Positions 26,400 to 36,725 of a stretch of DNA of 64,000 nucleotides are shown here, piece after piece. How positions within the stretch are numbered: position 1 is the stretch's first letter; every line of letters begins with the position of its first letter. The translations under genes were made by a program, and so were the position numbers. Under the pieces are notes generated by a model. The model ran no database searches. It was not told where the DNA came from and saw only the letters and a list, made by a program, of their open reading frames with translations. The stretch comes from Galbitalea sp036271795. Its GTDB lineage: Bacteria; Actinomycetota; Actinomycetes; Actinomycetales; Microbacteriaceae. The DNA is taken from the NCBI GenBank assembly GCA_036271795.1, contig DATAZY010000011.1, forward strand, positions 75,219 to 139,218. The letters are read 5' to 3'.

Positions 26400-28531
26400 A
26401 CCTCGCCTACATACGGCGACCCGGAATGTCGATCCTCCTCGACGCAAGGTCTGAAGCAAACTTGCCGGTTATCGCGCACTGGGGTGCCGACCTTGGCGAA
26501 CTCGCCGAACCAGAGCTCACGGCACTGATTGAGGCGAGGCGGCCAGTGAACAGTCTTCCAATGTCGAATACGGTCTCGCCCGGAGTGATCGCGCTGCATG
26601 CAGCTGGAGGTTTCGAATATCCCGGAGTTTTGGGCCAGCGCGCCGGTCGTGACTGGTCTCCCGTGTTCCTGCCCAAGGACTTTAGGCATCTCCATTCCGG
26701 CGGCACTGACATCCTGGAATTACGCTCGGCGGATGCGCGGGCCGGCCTCGGGCTCCTCACAGTGATTGAGGTCACGGCAACAGGACTCGTTCGTACCCAA
26801 TCCACCGTTCAGAATCTGGACTCTAAGACCAATTTCAGTCTCGATTCCATGACGGCGGGACTGCCGGTGCCGGATTCGGCGGTCGACATGATCGACTTTA
26901 CCGGTCGCGCTGGATTGGAGCGAGTGCCAATTCGCCAGCCGTTCGCGCCCGGTCTCCGCGTGCGGGAAAACCGCCAGGGCCGCGGCGGTCACGACGCGTC
27001 CTACCTCACCATAGTTGGCAATCAGGGATTCGGCTTTCAGCACGGCGAAGTCTGGTCCGTTCACGTGGCGTGGAGTGGGAACCAACGCTCATTCACCGAA
27101 CGGCTTCTCACGGGCGCGGGAAGAATCGGTGGGGGCGAGCTTCTTTGGCCGGGCGAACTCGAGCTCGAGCCGGGGGCGACCTATTCCACACCGTGGCTGC
27201 TGGGGTCCTACGGAGACGGGCTGGATGCGATGTCGTCGCGTTATCACGATTGGGTGCGATCGCTACCCCACTCTAAGCGTGGACGCCATCCATCAACTGT
27301 GAATAGCTGGGAGGCGATGTACTTCGATATCAGCGAGGAGCGACTCATCCATCTCGCAACAATCGCCTCATCGCTCGGGATCGAGCGATTCGTAGTTGAC
27401 GATGGATGGTTTGGGGATCGACGCGACGACAGCAGTTCTTTGGGGGACTGGTACCCGAACCCGGCGCGGTGGCCAAATGGGCTGCACCGGCTGGTCGATC
27501 ACGTGAAAAAGCTCGGAATGGAATTTGGGCTGTGGTTCGAACCAGAGATGATCAGCTCAAATTCGGAAGTCGCTCGCGCGCATCCCGAGTGGCTCGTCGG
27601 AATCGCCGACCGAGAAGCACTGCCCGTACGCAACCAGCTGGTGCTCGATCTCAGCCGTCCCGATGTGTACGCCTACCTTCGGTCGCGGATGAGTGAAATT
27701 ATCGATGAGTACGAGATCGACTACATCAAGTGGGACTTCAACCGCCACGTTATTGATGGTGCAAACCCCGACGGTCAGGCGAATGGTCACGCGCACGTCC
27801 TAGCGACCTATCGGTTGATGGACGAGCTGAGGGACGCGTTTCCGCGGCTCGAGTTGGAGTCGTGTTCGTCGGGAGGTGGTCGGATTGACCTGGAGATGGC
27901 CACCCGGGTTAATCGGTTCTGGCCCAGCGACAATACCGATCCGCTCGATCGGCAAGCGATCCAACGATGGACTGGGTTGCTCATACCACCGGAAATGCTT
28001 GGTGCGCACATCGCCCGACCCTCAGGGACGATGACAGACCGGACGACCTCTCTGGCCTTCAGGGCTGGCACCGCGCTCTTTGGGGACCTCGGAATCGAGT
28101 GGGACATTTCATCTGTTGCCGAGATTGATCTCCAGGAACTGCGGGAGTGGGTTGAGCTCTGGCAGGAACTTCGTGAACTCATCGCCGGGGGCGTGACTGT
28201 TCGACTTGACCATCCTGATCCCGCGGTTTGGGTGCACGGAATGGTTGCTCCAGAAAGAAACTACGCGCTTTTCGCCGTTGTCGCCCTCGGATCAACTCGC
28301 GTGGCAAGTGTCGGCGCAGTCAGATTCGCTGGCCTCGACGCGAGTCGGCACTATGCAGTAGCGGACATCACGCCTGGAAAGCGACTGCCGGATTACATCG
28401 AATCACCAACCTGGGTTACGGACGGCTTGCGGCTCACGGGTGCCGCTCTGGCCGGGGCAGGAATCGAGATGGGAGCGATCTCGCCGCAACAGCTGCGGCT
28501 GGTTCAATTTAAGGAAGAGGACGCTCTGTGA
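26396..28531 (+). CDS. Alpha-galactosidase, GH36
   Basis: This enzyme of 711 residues releases terminal alpha-galactose. It has the GH36 layout: N-terminal beta-supersandwich, central TIM barrel from about 300 and a C-terminal beta domain. FVVDDGWFGDRRDD, FGLWFEPEMIS, the nucleophile Asp447 in YIKWDFNRH and the acid/base Asp512 in PSDNTDPLD are all present, with ESCSSGGGRIDLE between them as in active family members. It has no signal peptide, so it acts on imported oligosaccharides. The GTG start overlaps the permease stop by four bases, and its own stop overlaps the GH42 start (28528-28531). Confidence 0.93.
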   Translation: MNLAYIRRPGMSILLDARSEANLPVIAHWGADLGELAEPELTALIEARRPVNSLPMSNTVSPGVIALHAAGGFEYPGVLGQRAGRDWSPVFLPKDFRHLHSGGTDILELRSADARAGLGLLTVIEVTATGLVRTQSTVQNLDSKTNFSLDSMTAGLPVPDSAVDMIDFTGRAGLERVPIRQPFAPGLRVRENRQGRGGHDASYLTIVGNQGFGFQHGEVWSVHVAWSGNQRSFTERLLTGAGRIGGGELLWPGELELEPGATYSTPWLLGSYGDGLDAMSSRYHDWVRSLPHSKRGRHPSTVNSWEAMYFDISEERLIHLATIASSLGIERFVVDDGWFGDRRDDSSSLGDWYPNPARWPNGLHRLVDHVKKLGMEFGLWFEPEMISSNSEVARAHPEWLVGIADREALPVRNQLVLDLSRPDVYAYLRSRMSEIIDEYEIDYIKWDFNRHVIDGANPDGQANGHAHVLATYRLMDELRDAFPRLELESCSSGGGRIDLEMATRVNRFWPSDNTDPLDRQAIQRWTGLLIPPEMLGAHIARPSGTMTDRTTSLAFRAGTALFGDLGIEWDISSVAEIDLQELREWVELWQELRELIAGGVTVRLDHPDPAVWVHGMVAPERNYALFAVVALGSTRVASVGAVRFAGLDASRHYAVADITPGKRLPDYIESPTWVTDGLRLTGAALAGAGIEMGAISPQQLRLVQFKEEDAL

Positions 28532-30423
28532 GTATGTGGTTCGGGGGCGACTATAACCCTGAGCAATGGTCGCCCGATGTCTGGGAAGAGGACGTGCGTC
28601 TCATGCAACGCGCTGGCGTCAATGTGGTCACCGTGGGTGTCTTTGCGTGGGCGATGCTTGAGCCCTCGGACGGACAGTTCGAGTTCGACTGGCTCGATGA
28701 GGTACTGGGTCGACTAAATAAGGCCGGAATAAAAGTCTTCCTGGCAACGGCAACAGCATCCCCGCCGCCGTGGCTGGTCGCAGCTCATCCAGATATCCTG
28801 CCCGTCACTGCGACTGGTGTGCGGCTCTCCGGAGGGAGCCGACAACACTACAGCCCGCATTCGCGCACCTATCGGCAATATGCTGCTCGACTTGTTCGCG
28901 AACTCGCGCAACGGTACGGGTCTCACCCGGCAATCGTTGCCTGGCATGTCAACAACGAATACGGCGGTCACATCGCTCGTTGCTACTCGGACGAAGGAGC
29001 GATTGGTTTCAGGGCCTGGCTCGCGTCACGATACGGCGACATCGCTGGCCTCAATGCCGCCTGGGGCACAACTTTCTGGTCTCAGCGTTATACCTCGTTC
29101 GCTGAGATCGAACCTCCGCGAGTGGCCCCCACATTCATCAACCCTACGCAATTACTTGACTTCGAGAGGTTCAGTTCGGATGCCCTCCTCGAGTGCTATC
29201 GGGAGGAACTTGCGATCCTTCGAGAACTGACACCGCGACTGCCTGTAAGCACAAACTTCATGGGGATATTCAAGCCCCTCGACTACTGGAAATGGGCTTC
29301 AGAGGTCGACTTCATCTGCGACGATTCGTACCCGGATCCGTCCGACCCACTCAGTTACATCTCGGAGGCGATGACCTGCGACGTGATGCGTGGCCTCGGA
29401 TCGGGGCGTGGCTGGATTCTGGCCGAACAAGCGACGTCCGCGGTCAACTGGCGCGATCGAAATGTGCCAAAGCCACCCGGTGCAATGCGGGCAAAAGCAT
29501 TTCAAGCCATTGCTCGAGGTGCTAACGGGATCATGTTCTTCCAGTGGCGGCAGTCGATTTTCGGCTCCGAGAAGTTCCACTCGGCCATGCTTCCCCACCA
29601 AGGGCCAAATTCACGAATCTTCCTCGAGGTAGAGGCGCTGGGTAAGGAGCTCGCACTCCTTCCCACGGTAAAAGAGGAACGATCGGACGCCTCAGTTGCC
29701 ATCATTCTCGACTGGGATGCATGGTGGGCGCTTGAGCAGCCCGGTAATCCCGCAACGATTGATTATCTGGCGAACGTACGCACGTGGTACGACGAGTTCT
29801 ATCGTCGGAACATCCGTGTCGATTTCGTGCGTGCAGGATCAGAACTGGCACGCTACAGCTTGGTTATCGTCCCCCATCTGTTTTGCGCCAGCGATGACAT
29901 CGCTCGGGGTCTGGCAGATTATGCATCGAAGGGCGGAACGATGGTCGTCACTTACCAATCGTTCATCCTGGATGACAACCTGCACATCGGTGAAGCCGGG
30001 TACCTGGGACCATTGTCGACGGTCCTAGGTGTATGTATTGAGGAATTTGCTCCTCTGGCCCTACCTGATTCAACGCTGTCACTTTCAGGGCCGCTTGTCG
30101 CGTTGGGCTCGGCGACATCATGGGCAGAGGTGATTCGAGTCGAAGGCGCCGAGGTGCTTGCTTCATTCGTCGATGGCGATTTGAGTGGCCGCGCCGCGAT
30201 CACACGGAAATCAACGGGGAGCGGCAGCGCCATTTACGTAGCAACGCAGTTGGCCCAAGAGACCATGGCTATTTTCGTCGATGAGTTGCTGACAAATAGG
30301 GATGTTGAGCCGGATGCTTGGCAGATCGATGACGAAGTAGAGACCGTCCGGCGGGGTACGACAATTTTCACAATCGATCATGGAAGCCGGGATGTTACTG
30401 TTCGGCCCGCCGAGTCGAAATAG
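28528..30423 (+). CDS. Beta-galactosidase, GH42
   Basis: This enzyme of 631 residues removes terminal beta-galactose. The N terminus WFGGDYNPEQWSPDVWEEDVRLM is the GH42 hallmark. The acid/base is Glu144 in HVNNEYGGH and the nucleophile Glu300 in ILAEQATSAVNW. The middle trimerisation domain (VAIILDWDAWWAL onward) and the C-terminal small beta domain follow. LAEQ replaces the usual MEQ. It is cytoplasmic and coupled to GH36 by a four-base GTGA overlap, so import is followed by stepwise trimming of alpha- and beta-linked galactose. Confidence 0.93.
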   Translation: MSMWFGGDYNPEQWSPDVWEEDVRLMQRAGVNVVTVGVFAWAMLEPSDGQFEFDWLDEVLGRLNKAGIKVFLATATASPPPWLVAAHPDILPVTATGVRLSGGSRQHYSPHSRTYRQYAARLVRELAQRYGSHPAIVAWHVNNEYGGHIARCYSDEGAIGFRAWLASRYGDIAGLNAAWGTTFWSQRYTSFAEIEPPRVAPTFINPTQLLDFERFSSDALLECYREELAILRELTPRLPVSTNFMGIFKPLDYWKWASEVDFICDDSYPDPSDPLSYISEAMTCDVMRGLGSGRGWILAEQATSAVNWRDRNVPKPPGAMRAKAFQAIARGANGIMFFQWRQSIFGSEKFHSAMLPHQGPNSRIFLEVEALGKELALLPTVKEERSDASVAIILDWDAWWALEQPGNPATIDYLANVRTWYDEFYRRNIRVDFVRAGSELARYSLVIVPHLFCASDDIARGLADYASKGGTMVVTYQSFILDDNLHIGEAGYLGPLSTVLGVCIEEFAPLALPDSTLSLSGPLVALGSATSWAEVIRVEGAEVLASFVDGDLSGRAAITRKSTGSGSAIYVATQLAQETMAIFVDELLTNRDVEPDAWQIDDEVETVRRGTTIFTIDHGSRDVTVRPAESK

Positions 30424-30439
30424 TGGTCGGAGAGACGTT

Positions 30440-33400
30440 ATGCACGAAAACCTGCAGCTCGTTGAGGACCGCCTCGATCGGTTCATTTCGTCAGCTCTGC
30501 AACCGGCAATTTATCCGTTACGACGGCCCCTCTCCGTGACGGCATTGCGCGTGCCTGGTGAACCAATACCGTTCATCGAGGCGATCAATGGTCATTTCGC
30601 GCGGGTGTCGGTCGGCGATCGTTGGGGTGCTCCGTGGAGCACCGTTTGGTTTCGCCTACAGGGAAACGTCCCGGAGGAGTGGTTCGCCTCCGACGGTCAC
30701 GTCCCGCCTGGGATACAGTTCGAGATCCTCGTCGATCTCGGTTTCCATAGCATGCGCCCCGGAGGGCAGTCAGAAGCGCTCGTGTACACATCGAGTGGCG
30801 ACATGGTGAAGGCACTCGAGCCACGAAACAACTACATCCCGCTCGATGACTCGCGCTCATTCGAGTTTCTCGTCGAAGCGTCGGCAATTCCGGATATTCT
30901 CGGCCCTGTCGCCGATTGGCAGCCCACGTCGATGGGGGACCATGCCACCGCCGGCGTCGAACCGCTCTATGTCCTCAAGCAGTTCGACCTCGTGGTGAGG
31001 GACACCGAAGTTTGGGAACTCGCGCAGGACATTCGCGCGGCTCGCGGGCTGATGCACTCGCTTCCTCCATCATCCACTCGCAGGGCGCGACTTCTCCAGG
31101 CCCTCGACAATATGCTCGATGCAGTCGATCCTGCTCACGTCGGAGCCGACGTGGCGAGAGGACGTCAGGCGCTCACGGCCGTGCTGGCCGAGCCGGCGCC
31201 CGCGACGTCGCACAAAATCATCGCGGTCGGTCATGCACACATCGATTCGGTCTGGTTATGGCCAACGCGCGAGACCATCCGCAAGTGCGCTCGCACCTTC
31301 TCCAACGTCCTGCGGTTGATGGACGAGTACCCCGAGTTCATATTCGCGTGTTCATCGGCCCAACAGTTTTGTTGGATTCGTGACTTCTATCCGCCACTAT
31401 TCGAGCGCATCAAAGCGCGAGTCGCCGACGGGCGTTTCGTTCCGGTAGGCGGTATGTGGGTCGAGTCCGACACGAACTTACCCGGCGGTGAGTCCATGGC
31501 CCGGCAGTTCATCGAGGGGAAAAAGTTCTTCCTCGACGAGTTCGGGATTGAGCCAAAAGAAGTCTGGTTGCCAGACTCGTTCGGGTATTCCGCGGCTCTG
31601 CCTCAAATAGCACGACTAGCGGGCGCGAAGTGGTTCCTGACGCAGAAGATTTCATGGAACCAGATTAATCCGATGCCGCACCACACGTTCCAGTGGGAGG
31701 GTATCGACGGCACAAGAGTCTTCACGCACTTCCCGCCGATCGACACGTATATCGCGGAGCTCACGGGTGAAGAATTGCATCACGCCGAGTCCAACTTTCG
31801 TGAAAAGCGCATGGCAACACTCTCGCTCGCGCCATTCGGATGGGGCGACGGGGGTGGAGGCCCAACGCGTGAGCACCTGGCCGCGGCGCGACGTACGCGC
31901 TCACTCGAGGGTTCGCCGCGAGTGGAAATTGCCCGGCCGGACGAGTTCTTCGAAGCGGCACAACTCGAGTATCCGGACCCCCCCGTGTGGTCCGGTGAGT
32001 TGTATCTCGAGACGCATCGTGGGACCTATACGTCGCATGCCCGCATCAAGAGAGGCAACCGTCAGAGTGAGCGTCTGCTTCATGAAGCAGAGCTCTGGTC
32101 GACCGCGGCCTCACTGTATGCGAATTTGGCATACCCCTACGACAAGCTAGAGGAGTGCTGGCGAATCGTATTGCTTCAGCAGTTCCATGATGTATTGCCC
32201 GGGTCGTCGATTGCATGGGTTAACCATGAAGCTGAGCGCAACTACGAGCGAGTCGCCGAAATGCTCGACCTGATAATCACGGGTGCTCTCGATGCACTGG
32301 TAGGAGAAGGCGGACAACAATTCATTGCGAATGCCGCACCATTTGCGCGGGACTCCGTTGCCGCCTTTTCTGTCGGAATTGCGACCCGACAAGGCGCACC
32401 ATCAACAATCGAGGAAGTGGGCGGGCGCTACTTACTCGACAACGGGCTCATAGCGGCCATCGTTGACGAACGCGGATGCCTCGCCTCACTGCGGGACCTG
32501 GCAAGCGGTCGCGAAGCAATAGCGCCCGGTGCCGCGGGAAACCTTCTCCAACTCCATCGCGATACCCCCAATAAGTGGGACGCGTGGGATCTTGACGAGT
32601 TCTATCGACGGACAGTGCAGAATCTAGACAGTCCGGCGCGGCTGGAAATCGTTGCGTCCAATGACGGCAGCGCCGGACTCGTGATTTACCGCGAGTTCGG
32701 GTCGTCATCAGTCAAACAACGGGTGGCCCTCGCGCCCGGTTCGGCGGCAGTCGACATCGAGACACGAGTCGATTGGCGCGAGCGGGATCGGCTACTGAAA
32801 CAGGCTTTCCCCTTTGACGTTCATGCTGATCGATTCGCATCGGAAATACAATTCGGCTACATCGAACGACCGACACACGTCAACACGTCGTGGGATGCGG
32901 CACGATTCGAGACGGTCGCCCAGCGCTGGATACGAGTAGGGGAACCCGGCTACGGAGTCGTGATCGCAAACGACTCAACCTATGGCCACGATGTGCGCAG
33001 GACAGTCCGCGAAGATGGTGGAACCACGACCATGGTTCGCTTATCGTTACTTCGCTCGCCCCGCTTTCCCGACCCCGAAACCGATCAAGGAGAGCACGTC
33101 TTCCGCATCTCCGTAAGGCCAGCGGCTTCCATCGTGAACGCCGTAGAAGAGGGCTATCGTCGCAACCTGGAGCCACGCCAAATTCGTGGCGAACGTCAAG
33201 TGCCACCGTTGGTCACGTCGTCGAATCCTGGAGTGGTCGTGGAAACGATCAAACTCGCCGAGGATCGCAGCGGAGACGTAATTGTTCGGCTGTACGAGAG
33301 TACCGGCGGAAGGATCCGCACCTCCATTTCATGGGGCTTCGCGACCGATGGCATCGCCCACACGGACCTCCTCGAGCGTCCCCTCGAGAGTTTTGACGAC

Positions 33401-33466
33401 GCAGGAGAAGCAATAGAACTCACATTTCGGCCGTTTGAGATACGCACGTTAAGGGCAAGGCGGTAA
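30440..33466 (+). CDS. Alpha-mannosidase, GH38
   Basis: This zinc-dependent alpha-mannosidase of 1008 residues has HAHIDSVWLWP, which gives the zinc-binding His and Asp, and WLPDSFGYSAALPQI, which holds the nucleophile Asp379. FTHFPPIDTY and HRGTYTSHARIKRGNR belong to the substrate barrel, and the large C-terminal beta region ends near the stop. ATG 30440, after GGAGAG, is the better start; the frame is open for 20 more codons upstream inside the GH42 gene. It has no signal peptide. Its presence shows that the imported glycan contains alpha-mannose as well as galactose, as in N-glycans or fungal or plant heteroglycans. Confidence 0.93.
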   Translation: MHENLQLVEDRLDRFISSALQPAIYPLRRPLSVTALRVPGEPIPFIEAINGHFARVSVGDRWGAPWSTVWFRLQGNVPEEWFASDGHVPPGIQFEILVDLGFHSMRPGGQSEALVYTSSGDMVKALEPRNNYIPLDDSRSFEFLVEASAIPDILGPVADWQPTSMGDHATAGVEPLYVLKQFDLVVRDTEVWELAQDIRAARGLMHSLPPSSTRRARLLQALDNMLDAVDPAHVGADVARGRQALTAVLAEPAPATSHKIIAVGHAHIDSVWLWPTRETIRKCARTFSNVLRLMDEYPEFIFACSSAQQFCWIRDFYPPLFERIKARVADGRFVPVGGMWVESDTNLPGGESMARQFIEGKKFFLDEFGIEPKEVWLPDSFGYSAALPQIARLAGAKWFLTQKISWNQINPMPHHTFQWEGIDGTRVFTHFPPIDTYIAELTGEELHHAESNFREKRMATLSLAPFGWGDGGGGPTREHLAAARRTRSLEGSPRVEIARPDEFFEAAQLEYPDPPVWSGELYLETHRGTYTSHARIKRGNRQSERLLHEAELWSTAASLYANLAYPYDKLEECWRIVLLQQFHDVLPGSSIAWVNHEAERNYERVAEMLDLIITGALDALVGEGGQQFIANAAPFARDSVAAFSVGIATRQGAPSTIEEVGGRYLLDNGLIAAIVDERGCLASLRDLASGREAIAPGAAGNLLQLHRDTPNKWDAWDLDEFYRRTVQNLDSPARLEIVASNDGSAGLVIYREFGSSSVKQRVALAPGSAAVDIETRVDWRERDRLLKQAFPFDVHADRFASEIQFGYIERPTHVNTSWDAARFETVAQRWIRVGEPGYGVVIANDSTYGHDVRRTVREDGGTTTMVRLSLLRSPRFPDPETDQGEHVFRISVRPAASIVNAVEEGYRRNLEPRQIRGERQVPPLVTSSNPGVVVETIKLAEDRSGDVIVRLYESTGGRIRTSISWGFATDGIAHTDLLERPLESFDDAGEAIELTFRPFEIRTLRARR

Positions 33467-33470
33467 ACGC

Positions 33471-34439
33471 GTGGCATTTTTCGATCTATCCCCCGAGGAA
33501 CTGGAGCGCTACGCGCCCGACTTGCCCGAACCTGCGGACCTCGACCAGTTCTGGTCTGAAACCATTAGTGCTGCCCGCGAGGCAGCGAAGCCGCCGACCA
33601 TGAGGTCGTACGACTCGGGTCTAGCCCTTATCGACGTCTGGGATGTGACGTTCGCAGGCTTTGGCGGGGACCCCGTCGACGGGTGGTTGATGGTGCCGCG
33701 CGGGGCGGACGAACCATTGCCAATGGTGGTTGAATTCCTCGGGTACGGCGGAGGGCGAGGCCTACCTCATGAGCACCTGGCCTGGCCCGCTGCCGGATAC
33801 GCTCACTTCGTCATGGATACTCGCGGCCAGGGAAGCGGCTGGGGAACCGGAGGATCAACTGGCGACCCCCACGGCTCCGGACCTGCCACCCCCGGTTTCA
33901 TGACCAAGGGCATTGCGTCACCCAGCACCTACTACTACCGACGGGTCTACACGGACGCTGTCCGTGCAATCGATACAGCTCGATCGATTGAGGTGGTTGA
34001 CAGCAAGCGGATAATCGTCACCGGTGTTAGCCAAGGGGGTGGGATCTCACTTGCGGCTGCCGGACTCGTGCCGGACGTCGCGGCCGCGCTTCCGGACGTT
34101 CCATTTCTCTGTCACATCCGTCGAGGGGTCGCGATAAGCGATGATGATCCTTATCGCGAAGTCTCCCGTTATCTGTCGGTCCATGACGAACTCGAAGAAC
34201 AGACCTTTAGAACGCTTTCCTATTTCGACGCGGCAATCATTGGTCGTCGCGGTAAAGCGCCTGCTCTATTTTCAACCGCGCTGTGGGACACGACGTGCCC
34301 TCCTTCGACTGTCTACGCGGCTCGGAACACTTACGGTGGCGCAGCTGACATAGATCGCTACACATTCAACGGGCATGACGGCGGGAGGGCTCGTCAATGG
34401 GCACGGCAACGACAATGGCTAATTGGACAAGGTTTGTAG
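33471..34439 (+). CDS. Acetyl-xylan esterase / cephalosporin-C deacetylase family (AXE1)
   Basis: This cytoplasmic alpha/beta-hydrolase of 322 residues is of the AXE1/CAH family (CE7 type). It starts FFDLSPEELERYAPDLPEPADLDQFW, a typical family N terminus. The nucleophile Ser lies in GVSQGGG, the Asp in WDTTCPPST and the His in FNGHDGG. It deacetylates short acetylated oligosaccharides. The GTG start lies four bases after the GH38 stop, so it is the last gene of the glycan operon, and its presence suggests that the imported sugars are O-acetylated. Confidence 0.92.
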   Translation: MAFFDLSPEELERYAPDLPEPADLDQFWSETISAAREAAKPPTMRSYDSGLALIDVWDVTFAGFGGDPVDGWLMVPRGADEPLPMVVEFLGYGGGRGLPHEHLAWPAAGYAHFVMDTRGQGSGWGTGGSTGDPHGSGPATPGFMTKGIASPSTYYYRRVYTDAVRAIDTARSIEVVDSKRIIVTGVSQGGGISLAAAGLVPDVAAALPDVPFLCHIRRGVAISDDDPYREVSRYLSVHDELEEQTFRTLSYFDAAIIGRRGKAPALFSTALWDTTCPPSTVYAARNTYGGAADIDRYTFNGHDGGRARQWARQRQWLIGQGL

Positions 34440-34475
34440 TGGCTTGCCCACAACTGCAGATGTTTCTGAAGTTCC

Positions 34476-35475
34476 TTGCTCATGCGTGATCATCTCTACA
34501 CCCCGACCCAAAGGCCGAAGCATCACGCCGAACCCCCTTACACAAAAATCCTGACAGACCCACCGCCGGAATCGGCAGGCGACGGTCTGAACGTGATCGC
34601 TGAACGACGTCAACTCGTTGGCCTCGGGTATCGGCTGCTGGGCTCGGTGACCGACGCTGAGGAGGTCGTGCAGGAGGCATACGCCCGCTGGTATGCCATG
34701 CCAATCCAGGAGCGATCCGCCATCGAATCTCCGGGCGGATGGCTAACGACAGTTGCCAGTCGCATCTGCCTGAACCTTCTCGCCTCGGCCAGAATGCGGC
34801 GGGAGTCCTACGTCGGCGACTGGATTCCCGAACCGCTCCCCGACCTCGCTGAGTGGTCCAAGGGACCGTCGAAGAACTCCGCAATTGACCCCGGCCGACC
34901 GCGTCACCCTTGACGAGTCGGCAACCATGACTTTCCTGGTGGTGCTCGAAACAATGACTCCAGCCGAGAGAGTCGCGTTCGTGCTCCACGACATCTTCCG
35001 CTACTCATTCGCCGAAGTGGCCGAGGTCGTCGGACGCACCCCCGCGGCGTGCCGCCAACTGGCGTCCACAGCCAGGCGCCGTGTCCGCGACTCCCGCTCG
35101 CCGCGGTCAGTGACAGCCGAGCAAGCACGCATCGTAAGTAGCTTCGAGCAAGCGTGGGAAGCGCAGGACATCCCCGCTTTGGTCGTCCTACTCGACCCGG
35201 TCTCGACCTTCACTGCGGACGGGGGCGGCATCGTCAACGCCATCCGCCGGCCAATTCGGGGAGCCGAACAGGTCGCGCTCGGCTGCGTCAACCTCCTGCT
35301 CCGGAACCTGGGCCTCATCATTTTGCAACGCACCGTGAACGGACAACCCGGTCTCGTCACCCAACTTGACGGTGCGACTGTGGCAGTGCTCGCTTTCGAC
35401 ATCATCGACGATCACGCCAAGCAAATCTGGTCCGTCGACAACCCGACAAAGCTTCGACCATGGGCCGCTCGTTAG
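34476..35475 (+). pseudogene. SigJ/ECF41-like sigma factor, frameshifted
   Basis: Two frames together encode one extracytoplasmic-function sigma factor with a C-terminal SnoaL-like domain. Frame one (34476-34913) has region 2 (LGYRLLGSVTDAEEVVQEAYARWY) and the linker YVGDWIPEPLPD. Frame two (34885-35475) continues with DRVTLDES, region 4 (AEVVGRTPAACRQLASTARRRV) and the DGGG motif plus NPTKL of ECF41/SigJ proteins. The break lies in a CCCC run at 34889-34892: removing one C restores DPADRV. A single indel could be a real mutation, slipped-strand variation or a sequencing error. The N-terminal 35 residues are atypical, so the true start is unclear. Confidence 0.85.
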
Positions 35476-35542
35476 CCGTCAACTCAAAACCCATGGACCC
35501 TGTGTTATCCGGCCAGAACTATCTATCAAGGAGTAAGTAACC

Positions 35543-36163
35543 ATGCCCACATCAGGCCGCAGAAAGCCCATTCGCCCAACCGGCCCCGTCGCCGAGTCTC
35601 GAGCACGCGGCGGCCGCCCTCACCGAACATCGCTTCACCGTCGAGATCCTCAGCGACTCCGCAGCAGCGCGACTCCGCATCCAAGAACTCATTCCCGACG
35701 GCGCAAGCGTGCTCACCAGCGCCAGCGAAACCTTGCGACTGTCCGGCATCGATGATGACATCAACGCGAGCGGACGCTATGACGCGGTAAAGCCCCGCGT
35801 CCAAAAGATGGACCGCGTCGCCGAAGCAGACGCGTTCCGACGGCTGATTGCAACCCCCGATTTCGTCGTGGGAAGCGTCGCGGCCGTCACAGAGACCGGA
35901 TCGATTGTTGTCGCCTCAGGCAGTGGAAGCCAGATTTCCGCGTACTCGGGTGGCGCGGGAAAAGCGATCTGGATCGTCGGCGCTCAGAAAGTCGTGCCCG
36001 ACCTGGATGTCGCGATGAAGCGCCTCCAGGATCATGAGCTCCCACCGTGCGGACAAGGGCAGCTTACGGGCGACCGAGCGCAATCAATCGCCTGCTCACG
36101 GTCGACGCCGTACCGCCGGGTGGAAACACCGTGTTGTTGCTTCGCGAAGCAATCGGGTTTTAG
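35543..36163 (+). pseudogene. LUD-domain (LutC/DUF162-like) protein, broken
   Basis: The central frame from about 35590 to 36040 is well conserved: ALTEHRFTVEIL, IQELIPDGASVLTSASETLRLSGI, RLIATPDFVVGSVAAVTETGSI, YSGGAGKAIWIVGAQKVVPDLD. It has no start codon in frame; the ATG at 35543 is in another frame. It also breaks near 36043: the C terminus YGRPSAINRLLTVDAVPP...LLREAIGF continues two bases shifted to TAG 36163. At least two indels make it non-functional unless the sequence is wrong. LUD proteins act near lactate-utilisation or unknown redox steps. It follows the damaged sigma factor and is probably its former partner gene. Confidence 0.85.
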
Positions 36164-36293
36164 CGACCGGATCGCGAATGCAATGATCCGGGTTTCCAGG
36201 GCCCGCAGGAGGTGAAATTGTCGCACCGCTTGCGGGGTGACTTTGCTTGCGAGATCGTCGTCTCCTCTGCCGGCGACGCGAGTCCAACGAGCT

Positions 36294-36725
36294 TCACGAG
36301 GAATCGGTCGGCTTGTTGAGAAAGGGTAGGCCGAGCAGGTCATGCTTATTTTTCCGCAGGGACAGCGCGCCAATGACAGCGGTCCGGGGATCGAGGGCAA
36401 TGGTGGCGGCGTCCCCGGGTCAAGAAACCCCCGCATCTATGCAGTGTTGCACCGCGGCGAAAGTGCGCGTGAACAGGACGTCCTTGAAAGCTACGCAGAC
36501 CTTGCTTTCATGCAACACCTTGTAAAGGCCGGGATGCTCCTGCACCGAGGCGGCCTGGGCCAGAATCCATGCGCGCAAGGCGAGCGCGGGGTCCTGCTGT
36601 GCGTCCTCGGCCGCATCCGTAGCGTGGAGCATCTCCGCATGGCAGCGTTCCATGGTCGCCGCAACGAGCGCGTCGCGATCGGGAAAGTGCACGTGAACAG
36701 AGGTGGGGTATTCGTACTGTCCAGT
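36294..36725 (-). pseudogene. TetR-family regulator remnant
   Basis: The minus strand encodes most of a TetR protein. The end of the helix-turn-helix is visible as TSVHVHFPDRDALVAATMERC. The ligand domain runs RAWILAQAASVQEHPGLYKVLHE ... TFAAVQHCIDAG, then after a frame change LDPRTAVIGALSLRKNKHDLLGLPFLNKPTD with a stop at 36294. The first DNA-binding helices are missing. It is a decayed gene next to two other broken genes. The 250 bases up to the next TetR gene hold nothing I recognise. Confidence 0.7.
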
